Part shown: one piece after another, positions 54,534-63,398 of the stretch
How positions within the stretch are numbered: the stretch's first letter is position 1
How the letters are laid out: every line of letters starts with the position of its first letter
Source: Desulfitobacterium dichloroeliminans LMG P-21439
GTDB taxonomy: Bacteria; Bacillota; Desulfitobacteriia; Desulfitobacteriales; Desulfitobacteriaceae
Length of the DNA: 64,000 nt
NCBI RefSeq assembly: GCF_000243135.2
Contig: NC_019903.1
Span: 1,898,001 to 1,962,000 of the forward strand
Direction of reading: 5' to 3'
Notes under the pieces: model-generated
The model's database searches: none
What the model was told of the DNA's origin: nothing
Seen by the model: only the letters and a program-made list of their open reading frames with translations
Made by a program: the position numbers and the translations under genes

Positions 54534-56714
54534 CTACATCAACGAGTCTAGATTAAAGCAAGGATGCCCATTTTCTTCAAGGAACGGAATAATCTCTTCT
54601 ACCGTTGTACCGACAGATTCATCGGCAATTTTATCGATAAAGTCTTCACCTAAACCTTCTTCAATGGAACGTGCTACAAAATCTTCACGCAAGAATTCCT
54701 TGAGTTCTTTTGGCATCCAGACAATTCGAGCGACCCCACCATCAGCGGGAATAAACTTCTTACTGGTGAGATAGGTGCGCCCGATTCCCATGAAACCAGG
54801 AGTCTGCAGGCCACCACCGACGGTGCCGGCCAGAGTCGAGAAGGTCATACCACAAGGTGTCATTCCACTATGCTCCCGCGTGGTAATCATCAAACCATTG
54901 GCTTCTGGAACAATAGCCATAATAGCTTCGAAACAACCGCAAGAAGTCATAGGACGATCCATTAATGTGTAAAGGTTGACTTCTTCTAATGTATTGTTCG
55001 AAGCAGGTCTCAAATAATCATTGACGCTTTGCCACATTCCTCTGAAATCATCAATCGCTGGGCCTTTGGGAATGGGCTGGTTAGGGCCAGTCGGAGTAAT
55101 TTCGAATGCTGCTTTAGCATCCAACCAGCTTACAGCGCCGCACAGTCCAACACGTTCTGGTGTTACGATACAGACATGGTTGGGTGCAAAGGATTGACAA
55201 AGTAAGCAGGAATAGAATTCTTCGACGTTTTCATCTGTTAAGCTCTTTAAGCGGGCATCACGTGCGCGATAACGTTCTCTAGCTTTGACAATGTTTTCCT
55301 CGACCGCTTGTTGATCGGTGAAAATGGTAACCTGGACCCGGTCAACAATAGCCGGAAACTCTTGCTTGAATTTTGCTAGAAGTAATTCACCAATATGTTT
55401 CATTAAGAAGCCCTTGGCGCGTGCATCCTTAGAGATCCGAACCCAGCACAAATCCCGTTGGGCCACGTGCCAAATTCCTTCTCCATAGTTGGTAAAGTAA
55501 TGAATTCGACGCTCGAGAACACCCTCGAAATCCTCTTGCATCTTACGACCGTAGATATCTACCTTTATACCTAATGGAAGCTTGGAGCCTTCGGGAACGG
55601 TATCAATCTCCGGTCCAATGACCGTGACTTGACCATCTACTACTTCATCTGGACCAACCATCGAGACTAATTCGAAAGCGGTAGTTCTACCTCCACCGAA
55701 CTCAACATAAGTGTCTCCTTTGCGAATGGTTTCTCCTTCGAAGGCAGGTCCGAAATTTACCGGTATAGGGATTTCAACATTGGTCAACTTTATCCCGCGC
55801 ACCTCTAAAGCCAGAGGAACAATTTTTTCATAATCCGGCTCGGACAGATACCAATCGGGAATCTGCATATTTTCATCTAATACTTGGTCAGTAATTGTGG
55901 GGAAGCCCATAAAAATGGCCCCCATGGAAGCAGCTACTTTCACATCGTCTAATTCACCTAATTGCAGAACAAAAGCCCGTACACGACGACGCTGGTAATC
56001 TCTGTGTTCCTCTCTCTGACCAGCAGGAATCCCACCAAAGGCCAAGCCAGCCCGGAAAGCGTAATTCACAGCATGAATGACTTGGGTAAAGTTTCCTAAG
56101 GGGAAAGCAATGTAATCTTCACCTATCTTGGCATTCTCCTCAAGCAGTTGCTCGATGACTTCATCACAGAGGAAGATCATGAAACCTTTTCCCATCAAGT
56201 CATCTACAATTTTCTTAGCTGATTTTGAATCCTTAGCACGGCCTAGGATAACAGCCTCGCCAGGAATGGTCCAGTCGACCATCTTAATCCCATGCTTCCG
56301 TACAATAGGATCGCCAAGAAATCCGGTCCAAGGGGCTACCTTCGGTTCATCGTTGCGTAGATAATGAAGAGTTTCAATAATCTCTGCGGCGTACAGTACA
56401 GATTCACCCCAAAGGCGTGCATTGGCAAAGGTTAACTCTGTTTTAACCTGATTCCGCATACGATTGAGAATGGGTACAAGCTCACCCAGTGTGGTTACCT
56501 TTTCTCCGGAGAGACAGGTAATAACAGGAAGGTGGTAGGCAGTGTCCGGATAGCCAACCTTTTGTTGCGGACCGTAATCTTTAATGGCACGATTCAAAAG
56601 AATCTCTGCATAGCTCATTGCCGTAATGGTCCCATCATAGGCCTTACGGAGTAATTTCTTAGGTTCTTGAGTCGGATCCTTAATAGCATCGGCATAAATT
56701 TGCTCCATGGACAT
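54534..56714 (-). CDS. acsB: CO-methylating acetyl-CoA synthase
   Basis: A 726-aa enzyme that condenses methyl from the corrinoid protein, CO and CoA at the Ni-Ni-[4Fe-4S] A cluster. From the start used here, the A-cluster cysteines fall at 503, 506, 515, 525, 592 and 594 (FYSCLLCQSFAPNHVC, LCGAV, SCGCFEA), almost the same as Moorella 506-597. The full N-terminal CODH-binding domain is present, unlike in archaeal CdhC. The ATG two codons inside the frame is preferred because AAAGGAGG lies eight bases upstream. It follows acsA after 18 bp. Confidence 0.97.
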   Translation of the reverse strand: MSMEQIYADAIKDPTQEPKKLLRKAYDGTITAMSYAEILLNRAIKDYGPQQKVGYPDTAYHLPVITCLSGEKVTTLGELVPILNRMRNQVKTELTFANARLWGESVLYAAEIIETLHYLRNDEPKVAPWTGFLGDPIVRKHGIKMVDWTIPGEAVILGRAKDSKSAKKIVDDLMGKGFMIFLCDEVIEQLLEENAKIGEDYIAFPLGNFTQVIHAVNYAFRAGLAFGGIPAGQREEHRDYQRRRVRAFVLQLGELDDVKVAASMGAIFMGFPTITDQVLDENMQIPDWYLSEPDYEKIVPLALEVRGIKLTNVEIPIPVNFGPAFEGETIRKGDTYVEFGGGRTTAFELVSMVGPDEVVDGQVTVIGPEIDTVPEGSKLPLGIKVDIYGRKMQEDFEGVLERRIHYFTNYGEGIWHVAQRDLCWVRISKDARAKGFLMKHIGELLLAKFKQEFPAIVDRVQVTIFTDQQAVEENIVKARERYRARDARLKSLTDENVEEFYSCLLCQSFAPNHVCIVTPERVGLCGAVSWLDAKAAFEITPTGPNQPIPKGPAIDDFRGMWQSVNDYLRPASNNTLEEVNLYTLMDRPMTSCGCFEAIMAIVPEANGLMITTREHSGMTPCGMTFSTLAGTVGGGLQTPGFMGIGRTYLTSKKFIPADGGVARIVWMPKELKEFLREDFVARSIEEGLGEDFIDKIADESVGTTVEEIIPFLEENGHPCFNLDSLM

Positions 56715-56732
56715 AGTCACTTCCTCCTTTCC

Positions 56733-58751
56733 TTACCACCCTTGGGCAATAGCTGTTTCGAATTTCTCAGCAGTTTCTTTATGAATTCTGAGTTTCCAGC
56801 TTCTGTATTCAAGGGCATTGATGATCTTTTGCGCAGCAATCTTCTCATCGACTTCAAAAATAAAGTTACCGCCAAAAACGTCATGGGCGATTTGGGTCGC
56901 AATTCCATAGATGAGATCGCTACCCTCTAGGTAAGGCATCGTTCCCACATGGGTAGGAATGCCCATAGAGACACAATAGGAGCCGATTGCTACGGCTTTT
57001 TCATGCATAGCTTCAGGTGCTGAAGCTGCGAAAGGCACTTTAGGTGTATCCACTTTCAGTTCTTTGGCCATCGCTTGTAACAAGTCCATTCCACGACTAT
57101 TATCCACACAAGATCCTAGGTGGAAAACAAGTGGTAATTTCGTTGCTAACTGCGGATTAGCTTTCTCTAGCATTCTAAGGAAGCTCTTAAGTCCTTCACC
57201 GGCATATTTGTCCACAGCCTCCGAGTTCATTAAGCCCATCTTGGCAAAGGCTCCCGCAGAACATCCAGTGGCCACGACTAAGACATCATTCTTCACCAAT
57301 TCCTTAAGAATACTCACATGGGATTCATCCTGCTGTCGTTTCAAGTTATTGCAACCGGCCATTTGCACAACACCCTTAATCTGCCCACTTAAGATAGCGT
57401 CTGTGAGCACAGAGAACGGGCGTTCAGAATTAACATTAGCAAAAATTTCAGTCAATGCTTCGATGCTAAATCCTGCTACGAGGCTATTGCGTTCGCTGGA
57501 AATAGCAATTTTCTTAGGATCTCTGAACTTATAGGCGGCAATGGCCATTCTTACTAGTGTTTTTGCGTCTTCCATGGCTGTCTCAGCATTGAAAGCCAAG
57601 TGTTGAGCACTTGGAATCTTCATAATGGCCTCAGTGGTAATAATTTTGGTGTGATAGCAGTCGGCAAGTTGTTGTACAGATGGGTAAATACATTGTATAT
57701 CAACGACCATTGCATCAAGTACACCTGTCAAAATAGCCATTTCTTGAGATGCCGAAGATGTAGCTAAATAAACCCCTTCACGCATCAGAAGTTCATTACC
57801 GGTACAGCAAATACCGACGATATTAACCCCTTTTGCACCCACTTTTTGGGCCTCTGCTTTGAGTTCGCGGGCAGCAGCGACCACCATTTCTGAGAGTACT
57901 GGATTATGGCCATGAACAGCGATATTGACCATTGATTCTTGGATAACCCCAAGGTTAGCTTCCGAAACAATGGGTTCAGGAATACCAAATAAAACGTCAC
58001 TCAGATTGGTCCCGATATATTCACCTACTAAATCCGCAAGTGAACCTTTCAGTCCCCCAAAAATTATATTAACAGGATCAGCATCCACCCCTTGAGCTGT
58101 TTGTGCCATAAGTTCAGTCACAGTACCATCGATGGAACGCGGCATAATATTTGTATGCTTAAATTTGCCGCGTCGTGGTTCTATTAAGAATGAATCTAGG
58201 AAAGCAGCTGGGCGATCCTTAAATCTACCAAAATCTTCATAAGCCAATTCTGCTACATCTGCAAGAATATCCATATCTTCTCTGTTTAGGGTTTCGATAC
58301 CGAGCTTTTCAGCTAACTTATGAAGCTTTGCCGGTGACTTAATTTCATAATCCTTGGTCTTTCCTTCAGTAAGCTCATGAACTGTATGGAGTACATGCCT
58401 TGCATGTTCAGAGTGTGATGCAGCTCCACCTGCAATCATTCGAACTAGATTTCTCGACACAATGGTATATGCGGTAGCACCGCAGATACCTCTGCTAGCA
58501 GGCCCTTCCTCTGCTTTGACGCGGCAGGGTCCAGCTAAGCAAATGCGACAGCAGATTCCTTTATAGCCAAAACCACATTGTGGTTGTTGGGCTACAAAGC
58601 GTTCAAAAACTGTCTCAAGGTTGTTCTCTTGCGCAACCTTATACATTTCTATGGTGCCTGGGTCGGTTGTGCGCAATGGGTTTTTGGGTTCCACCACACG
58701 AGGCGCATTTGAAGGCCGTGAGGTGTGTGTCAAATCCCGATATCTTGGCAT
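56733..58751 (-). CDS. acsA: Carbon-monoxide dehydrogenase catalytic subunit
   Basis: A 672-aa Ni-Fe-S CODH, interconverting CO2 and CO and supplying CO through a tunnel to AcsB. The N-terminal cysteines for the D and B clusters are in QCGFGYKGICCRICLAGPC (about 58-77) with more in GICGATAY. C-cluster ligands are present (ICCTGNELLMREG, VQMAGCNNLKRQQD, VATGCSAGAFAKMG, HLGSCVDNSRG). Length matches Moorella AcsA (about 674). GAGGAGG lies seven bases before the ATG. It is the second gene of the operon. Confidence 0.97.
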   Translation of the reverse strand: MPRYRDLTHTSRPSNAPRVVEPKNPLRTTDPGTIEMYKVAQENNLETVFERFVAQQPQCGFGYKGICCRICLAGPCRVKAEEGPASRGICGATAYTIVSRNLVRMIAGGAASHSEHARHVLHTVHELTEGKTKDYEIKSPAKLHKLAEKLGIETLNREDMDILADVAELAYEDFGRFKDRPAAFLDSFLIEPRRGKFKHTNIMPRSIDGTVTELMAQTAQGVDADPVNIIFGGLKGSLADLVGEYIGTNLSDVLFGIPEPIVSEANLGVIQESMVNIAVHGHNPVLSEMVVAAARELKAEAQKVGAKGVNIVGICCTGNELLMREGVYLATSSASQEMAILTGVLDAMVVDIQCIYPSVQQLADCYHTKIITTEAIMKIPSAQHLAFNAETAMEDAKTLVRMAIAAYKFRDPKKIAISSERNSLVAGFSIEALTEIFANVNSERPFSVLTDAILSGQIKGVVQMAGCNNLKRQQDESHVSILKELVKNDVLVVATGCSAGAFAKMGLMNSEAVDKYAGEGLKSFLRMLEKANPQLATKLPLVFHLGSCVDNSRGMDLLQAMAKELKVDTPKVPFAASAPEAMHEKAVAIGSYCVSMGIPTHVGTMPYLEGSDLIYGIATQIAHDVFGGNFIFEVDEKIAAQKIINALEYRSWKLRIHKETAEKFETAIAQGW

Positions 58752-58811
58752 TGTTTTACCTCCTCTTTATGACCTTAGTTTTCCACCATACTTGTCTAAT
58801 CTTTTATTACC

Positions 58812-59579
58812 TTATAACTCTCTCCTCTCTAATAAATTTCTATAGATAGATTCTAGTTGAGAACCTGGAGCAACTTTTGGAAAGGAAGAATGATCTGTAT
58901 GAATAGACATATCAAGTAACTCTTCACTAAAGGGAACAAAACCAATGAGTTCCTGATCAGTAAATTGTGCCTTGAGAAATTCCTCGTCTTTTTTAGAACG
59001 AACCTTGTTCCCGACCACAGCAACCTGCGGTATGTTCAGCTCTTGGGCGAGTTTCTGAATTATCCTTACTGTATGGGCACTGACTGTGCTGGCTTCAGTT
59101 ACAATAACTAGGAGATCTACCCCTTGGGCAGTTCCTCGGGTAAGTTGTTCAATCCCTGCACCCATATCTAAGATGACGGTATCTTGCTCGGAAAGAATTA
59201 ATGAATTTACTAAGGCATGTAAGAAGCTGTTTTCTTTGCAATAGCAGGAGGTGCCGCCTCCTTTGACATTCCCCATTCTAAAGAAACGAATCGGTCCGAC
59301 TTGAATTGAATAATCATCGAGAATATCATCGACCTGTGGATTAAGGGGATAAAATGCACCACTGCCCCCCATGCGTTGTTCAATAAGGTCCTTCATATCC
59401 ACTATGGGTTTCAAATCAGCGAGAACATCCTCGGAAATCCCTAAGACAGTACCTAGACTTGCATCAGGGTCTGCATCAACCGCTAAAACTCTTATCCCTT
59501 GCTCTGCTAAAAAGTAGGCTAAATTAGCCGCAAAAGTTGTCTTGCCCACTCCGCCTTTACCCGTAATTGCAATTTTCAT
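58812..59579 (-). CDS. cooC: CooC-type nickel-insertion ATPase (leading gene)
   Basis: A 255-aa P-loop ATPase, homologous to the inner operon copy at 50413. [14 protein letters not shown] is the deviant Walker A, and GNVKGGGTSCYCKENSFLHAL carries the nickel-binding CxC pair. It likely matures the CODH C cluster encoded next. ATG at 59579 has AGGAG eight bases upstream; the ATG three codons earlier overlaps that site. It is the first gene of the operon and lies 60 bp upstream of acsA. Confidence 0.92.
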   Translation of the reverse strand: MKIAITGKGGVGKTTFAANLAYFLAEQGIRVLAVDADPDASLGTVLGISEDVLADLKPIVDMKDLIEQRMGGSGAFYPLNPQVDDILDDYSIQVGPIRFFRMGNVKGGGTSCYCKENSFLHALVNSLILSEQDTVILDMGAGIEQLTRGTAQGVDLLVIVTEASTVSAHTVRIIQKLAQELNIPQVAVVGNKVRSKKDEEFLKAQFTDQELIGFVPFSEELLDMSIHTDHSSFPKVAPGSQLESIYRNLLERREL

Positions 59580-60012
59580 TGATTTCATCTCCTACAATAA
59601 TGCTAAAGTCGTGCCAGGTTTCACAACGGCTGGTTTTTCCACATGTTTACACTATATACAGATAAGGTTTTTTACATGACATAAAACAACTGTATTAGTG
59701 TATTCTTCATAATTATCTGAAATCCTTCAAAGATTCTGAAGATTGTGTTAAATTAATAGTACAAAATAATTGTATGTGTTATTATTTGTGAAAGTTTGTT
59801 CTAATTAAACTAAGTATTCCCTGTTCATTTACTAATTCCTTCCTCAATTTCTAAAGAATATAAAATTAATTATCACAAGCTCATGAACTCTAAGTCTAAT
59901 AACAGACATATAGGAACTAAATAATAAGAAAGCCATCTCGTACCAAAAAGGAATGAGATGGCTTTTATATCGGTGCTCAATAACTACTAATTTTCTAAAG
60001 AATAGAATTGAA
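59580..60012 (-). other. 433-bp intergenic region upstream of the acs operon
   Basis: AT-rich and without a credible coding frame. It contains the terminator of the 62-aa gene (59929-59965) and, nearer cooC, a possible sigma-A promoter on the minus strand (TATAGT at 59651-59656 with a weak TCATGT 17 bases upstream). Near the ribosome site is a CCAG/CCTGG-flanked stretch around 59616-59640. A dyad-like TTGTG..ACAA stretch is near 59745-59765. I see no clear riboswitch. Confidence 0.5.
59929..59965 (-). terminator. Terminator of the 62-aa orphan gene
   Basis: AAAGCCATCTC / GAGATGGCTTT arms with a 15-nt loop, followed on the minus strand by TTTCTTATTATTTAG. Confidence 0.8.
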
Positions 60013-60201
60013 TTATGGGCTTTCTGAAGGCCCCCGTTGTTGAGCGGGCTCAATGGCATTGGTTACCCACCCAATATCTTCGATCGAGGTTAGGGGAATT
60101 TCAACCTCAGAAATGTCAGTAAGTGCAGAATCTGAGCTTTTCCCATTGTTATTTTCTGATTTTCTTTGTCGAAAGAATAAACCGCGCGGGATTTTGAGCA
60201 T
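60013..60201 (-). CDS. 62-aa orphan small protein
   Basis: A short gene starting at the ATG at 60201 with GGAGGTG seven bases upstream; an ATG five codons earlier overlaps that site. The product (MLKIPRGLFFRQRKSENN...) is basic at its N-terminus, then polar, with the sequence EVEIPLTSIEDIGWVTNAIE in the middle. There is no signal, membrane helix or cysteine. I do not recognise it. It ends at its own terminator, about 430 bp upstream of cooC, so it is not obviously part of the acs operon. Confidence 0.6.
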   Translation of the reverse strand: MLKIPRGLFFRQRKSENNNGKSSDSALTDISEVEIPLTSIEDIGWVTNAIEPAQQRGPSESP

Positions 60202-60316
60202 AATCAACACCTCCATATGTTCCCCACTCTATCATCCCACCGATTGAAAAGCTTATACTCGACTCAAAGTATTTTAAATTGACTGACAATTCCCTCGTCA
60301 TCTACTCGTTATCTTA

Positions 60317-61171
60317 TTAATTAGGCCAAGGATGAAATGCTAGGCCTAGTGCTCCGGGTCCGACATGAGTAGCAATAACGGGTCCTGCTTCGAAAATCCG
60401 TATCTCTTGGCCAGGAAACTTTTCATTAAGCTCCTTTGCCATAATCGCTGCTTCTGATGGTGCGCCTACGTGGATCACAGCGATGCGATGATTTTTTCCA
60501 GAAGACATAGCTCTCTCAAGTTCTGCATAGACCCTTTGCAATGCCTTATTCTTCGAACGAACTTTTTCAAAGACGTCGATAATTCCTTCTTCATTGAAAT
60601 AAAGAATAGGCTTAATCTGCAATAAGGTTCCAAAAAGTGCTGAAGCTCCACCGATTCTTCCGCCACGGTGTAGATATTCTAAAGTATCCACTATAAAATA
60701 AAGTTCACATTGAGATCTTAAGGCAGGAAGCCTTGTCAGGATTTCTTGGGCATTAGCCCCTTCCTTAGACCAGTCGGCTACCGCCCATGTTTGTAGCCCT
60801 AAGCCGAGGGCAGAGGATTCGGAATCAAAAATATGAATATTTTCGTTTTCTAATATATCTTTTGCCATCATAGCTGAAGAATAGGTGCCACTAATTTTAT
60901 GAGAGAGATGAAGGCTAATAATCTCTTCATAACCATCCGCAAGCACCTTTTGATAGGCTTCTATAAATGACCCCACTGAGGGTTGTGAAGTGGTTGAAGA
61001 TCCTGAGATATTCTTCAGTTTCGAGAAGAAATCAGAGTTAGATAATTCGATTTCCTTAAAGGTTTCATCGCCAATATTAACGTTCAGTGTTACAACACGA
61101 ATATCATAGTCATTAATAATATCTGAGGTTAAGTACCCTGTTGAATCCATAATGATTGCGGTTTTTCGCAA
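60317..61171 (-). CDS. DegV family fatty-acid-binding protein (second copy)
   Basis: A 284-aa DegV protein with AIIMDSTGYLTSDII at the N-terminus, LHLSHKISGTYSSAMMA in the centre and ATHVGPGALGLAFHPW at the C-terminus. It is clearly paralogous to the copy at 4968-5813 but diverged at many positions, as expected for proteins that bind fatty acids of different length or saturation. The ATG at 61171 has a weak GGGGGAG site. Downstream to 60217 no terminator is apparent. Confidence 0.88.
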   Translation of the reverse strand: MRKTAIIMDSTGYLTSDIINDYDIRVVTLNVNIGDETFKEIELSNSDFFSKLKNISGSSTTSQPSVGSFIEAYQKVLADGYEEIISLHLSHKISGTYSSAMMAKDILENENIHIFDSESSALGLGLQTWAVADWSKEGANAQEILTRLPALRSQCELYFIVDTLEYLHRGGRIGGASALFGTLLQIKPILYFNEEGIIDVFEKVRSKNKALQRVYAELERAMSSGKNHRIAVIHVGAPSEAAIMAKELNEKFPGQEIRIFEAGPVIATHVGPGALGLAFHPWPN

Positions 61172-61253
61172 ATCTTTCTCCCCCGTTTTTCCTTTTTATC
61201 AATAGATGTTTCGGACTATACAAAATTAAGTATATCGGAAAATCAACAGCCAA

Positions 61254-61266
61254 TCAACAAAAGAGT
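61254..61266 (+). repeat. 13-bp direct repeat flanking the IS30 element, left copy
   Basis: TCAACAAAAGAGT, repeated exactly at 63091-63103 immediately outside the other end of the element. A candidate target-site duplication, longer than the 2-3 bp usual in the IS30 family. Confidence 0.7.
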
Positions 61267-61281
61267 GGTTGAATTTCAAAG

Positions 61282-61466
61282 TAAGTTCCACTTTATCGAG
61301 GTAAATTCCACTGAAAGTCACCCATTCTTGTTTGTAGAAAAGAAAAGGGTGACTTTTTTTCAGTTTTGGATTAAAATAGGGCCAAATCCGGTGTAAAAGC
61401 AGCTGAAAAAGGGCGCAGGTATCTGCGAGTGGAATTTAGTAGACTTTTTCGCATAGTAAATTCCAC
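61282..61466. repeat. Left-end cluster of TRARTTCCAC repeats
   Basis: Four copies: 61282-61291 (TAAGTTCCAC), 61302-61311 (TAAATTCCAC), 61429-61438 (inverted, GTGGAATTTA) and 61457-61466 (TAAATTCCAC). The first is part of the terminal inverted repeat. Probable transposase-binding sites by analogy with other subterminal repeats; binding is not known. Confidence 0.65.
61314..61360 (+). terminator. Plus-strand terminator inside the IS30 left end
   Basis: AAAGTCACCC / GGGTGACTTT arms with a 23-nt loop, then T7 on the plus strand. It would stop transcription entering the transposase gene from the left in antisense direction. Confidence 0.7.
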
Positions 61467-61519
61467 CCGGTTTAATGGGGTATGAAGCTGCTTCCCGGTA
61501 GTGTCATGACAGGAAGAAA

Positions 61520-62951
61520 TTAACGGGTGAGGTTAATTTTTTCTGTCATTTCTTTGCGTTGTTCTTCAATAGCCCGATAGGCATCAAGATAACTGGTCTC
61601 CCGTCCTGACTCATCGGTATAACCCCATGGATTGCCTAGACAATGGACGGCAGTCTCCTTAAAAAGAGAGGAATTCATGATGACCTCATTGGGCGGAATT
61701 TTGTGACACCCCAATGCCTTAAGAAGATCTTCCCCATAGAGGAAAGCCAACATGTCATAAGGGCATTTATTCCCCAAGCTTTGTCGACTGTAGGAATTGA
61801 TGTTGTCCATCATGCGGCTGATGTCGACCTGGGTAAACTCATCCATACGGGTGCCTTTAGGAATAAAATAGCGGATCAGCTCGTGATTCCTCTCGGCAGA
61901 GCCTTTCTGCCCAGGTGAAGAGGCATCGCAGTAGAACAGATGAGTTCTGCGGTTTTTGTTGTTGGTCAAACTCCAAGGCATTTGGGTTAGAGAACTCAGA
62001 ACCATTGTCCGTCAGCAAAATCGGCATAACCCTCATAAAGATGTCTTGGCCAAGGTTGAGTTGAAGGTCTTCCAGGATAGTGATGACGGATTGAGAATCG
62101 TTGGTTTGCCGTAAAAAGGCAAGCATGAATTCTGCCTTCACGAAATGAAGGGTAAGAAGAACCTTGCCCCCTTTACGACCTTCTACGGTGTCCATTTCCA
62201 CAAGAGGTAGGTGGGGATTCTCGTTGAGGAAATGCTGAAAGTCATTGTAGGTTCTACCGATTCGGCAAGCCTTGTCGACCTTGAGCTGTCTTTTTATCTT
62301 GCGCTTAGCATAGCGTACTTTCCGTGGCATATCGATGTTTCTTGCGGTGAAAATATTAAAGTCAATTAGACGATAGAGGGTGCTTTTGCTAACCATGAGG
62401 GAATCCTTATTGTTGGCACAGATATGATTCAGGGATTGCCCCTTTTTGATGAGAGGGGAAATGATGGAGTCGAGGTGTTTTACCTCATCTTCCGAGAGAG
62501 ATATACCCTGTCTGGCTTCGGAAAGAACTGCCTGATATTCGGTATGGGCTGGTGCAGCATGGTAAAAGCGTTTCTCCAAAGTGCACTTATTAAGCTTATC
62601 GCATCCGTTGCAAACATAAGGCGGTTTGGCATGTCGTGGGCAGAGTTGACACTCAAAAGACGGGCACATAGCATTGCATAATTTGCAGCGGCGGCAAAAG
62701 CTGGGCCGGTGCGAATAATGACAGGGTGTGCAGAGCAGCCTATGATCGCAAGTATAGCGGTGGCGGCAAGCATTGTAAGCATTGCCTTGACAGCCTATCC
62801 GTTTGAAGATGATATGGCGGCGAACCTCTTTGGAGATGGTGGTGCAATCCTTATCTAATTCTTTAGCGATTGCCTTAAAAGAGTAGGTTTTATCCAAAAG
62901 CGAAGAGATGGTCACCCGTTCATCAAAGGTTAAATGTTTTTGGTTAGCCAT
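61520..62951 (-). pseudogene. IS30-family transposase, frameshifted
   Basis: Two overlapping frames (62951 to about 61957, then to 61520) together give one IS30 transposase. The first part has the HTH opening MANQKHLTFDERVTISSLLD, a long Cys-rich stretch (C..C pairs, about residues 70-130), and the first catalytic residues (VEMDTVEG, LLTDNGSEFSN). The second part carries GQKGSAERNHELIRYFIPKG with the catalytic Glu. Removing one T from the plus-strand run at 61953-61957 restores a continuous frame (…EFDQQQNRRTHLFYCDA…). The change is +1, so a standard -1 programmed shift does not explain it. Either the copy is dead or the homopolymer is a sequencing error. Confidence 0.85.
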
Positions 62952-63011
62952 GTCAGTCCCTCTTTCTTTCTACCGGGACACAGCTATCCCAATATAACCT
63001 ATTTGTCTGAG

Positions 63012-63075
63012 TGAATTCCACCCTTTAATCTTTCCAAATTAAATTCCACTTTCCCAAGTGAAGGGGTGGAACTTA
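63012..63075. repeat. Right-end cluster of TRARTTCCAC repeats
   Basis: Three copies: 63012-63021 (TGAATTCCAC), 63040-63049 (TAAATTCCAC) and 63066-63075 (inverted, GTGGAACTTA), the last forming part of the terminal inverted repeat. Confidence 0.65.
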
Positions 63076-63090
63076 GTTTGGAAATTAAGT

Positions 63091-63103
63091 TCAACAAAAG
63101 AGT
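63091..63103 (+). repeat. 13-bp direct repeat flanking the IS30 element, right copy
   Basis: TCAACAAAAGAGT, identical to 61254-61266 and directly outside the element's right end. Confidence 0.7.
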
Positions 63104-63127
63104 AGAGCAACATTCCTCCATTGTAAC

Positions 63128-63156
63128 TTGACAGTTTGTGCGCATTTTGTTATATT
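63128..63156 (+). promoter_or_regulatory. Sigma-A promoter of tRNA-Pro
   Basis: TTGACA (63128-63133), a 17-base spacer and TATATT (63151-63156): near-consensus. The tRNA begins 18 bases after the -10. It begins only about 40 bp from the IS30 end but is outside it. Confidence 0.85.
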
Positions 63157-63173
63157 ATAAAGCGTTCTATTAA

Positions 63174-63250
63174 CGGGGCGTAGCGCAGTTTGGTAGCGTG
63201 CTTGGTTCGGGACCAAGAGGCCGCAGGTTCAAATCCTGTCGCCCCGACCA
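63174..63250 (+). tRNA. tRNA-Pro (anticodon CGG)
   Basis: A 77-nt cloverleaf: acceptor CGGGGCG/CGCCCCG, D arm with GTTTGGTA, anticodon stem CTTGG/CCAAG with loop TTCGGGA (anticodon CGG at 63208-63210), T arm GCAGGTTCAAATCCTGT, and an encoded ACCA end. Read by eye, all stems pair. Confidence 0.97.
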
Positions 63251-63265
63251 TTGAATAGCCTTTCG

Positions 63266-63308
63266 AAGCGTGTACTATCCACTTAAGGGATGAAAGACAC
63301 GCTTTTTA
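63266..63308 (+). terminator. Terminator of tRNA-Pro
   Basis: AAGCGTGT / ACACGCTT arms around a 23-nt loop, ending in T5 and ATG. It ends the tRNA transcript before the acetyltransferase gene. Confidence 0.75.
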
Positions 63309-63398
63309 TGTATCATTCGTATTTCGCATTGGCATAACACCCCATCTATGGTGATATGGACCATTAAATAGTGTGAAAATTTCTGGGGGGAATGAACG

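Larger units (their letters stand above)
61172..61519. other. Gap between degV2 and the IS30 transposase
   Basis: No gene. The first 82 bases are chromosomal flank. A 13-base direct repeat (61254-61266), the IS30 end (from 61267), a plus-strand terminator (61314-61360) and several TRARTTCCAC repeats fill the remainder. Confidence 0.7.
61267..63090 (-). mobile_element. IS30-family insertion sequence, 1824 bp
   Basis: The ends form 25-bp imperfect inverted repeats (19 of 25 identical without gaps), both finishing with TAAGTTCCAC. A transposase gene occupies 61520-62951 but carries a frameshift. About 250 bp at one end and 140 bp at the other are non-coding and hold seven copies of a TRARTTCCAC word. 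The element is larger than typical IS30 members (1.0-1.2 kb) because its transposase carries a long Cys-rich insert. It lies between a DegV gene and tRNA-Pro. Confidence 0.82.

Noticed and set aside
61429-61466. Shared TAAATTCCAC word between the IS30 repeats and the ISEcp1-like IRR as evidence of a common transposition system
   Set aside because: The transposases belong to unrelated families; a ten-base AT-rich match is weak evidence.
61953-61966. Programmed -1 frameshifting in the IS30 transposase
   Set aside because: The required shift is +1 and no canonical slippery heptamer is present.
61520-62005. A separate 161-aa gene
   Set aside because: It is the C-terminal part of the IS30 transposase in a shifted frame.
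63174-63250. tRNA-Pro as an integration site of a prophage or island
   Set aside because: No integrase or direct repeat of the tRNA 3' end is visible; only an IS30 element lies nearby.
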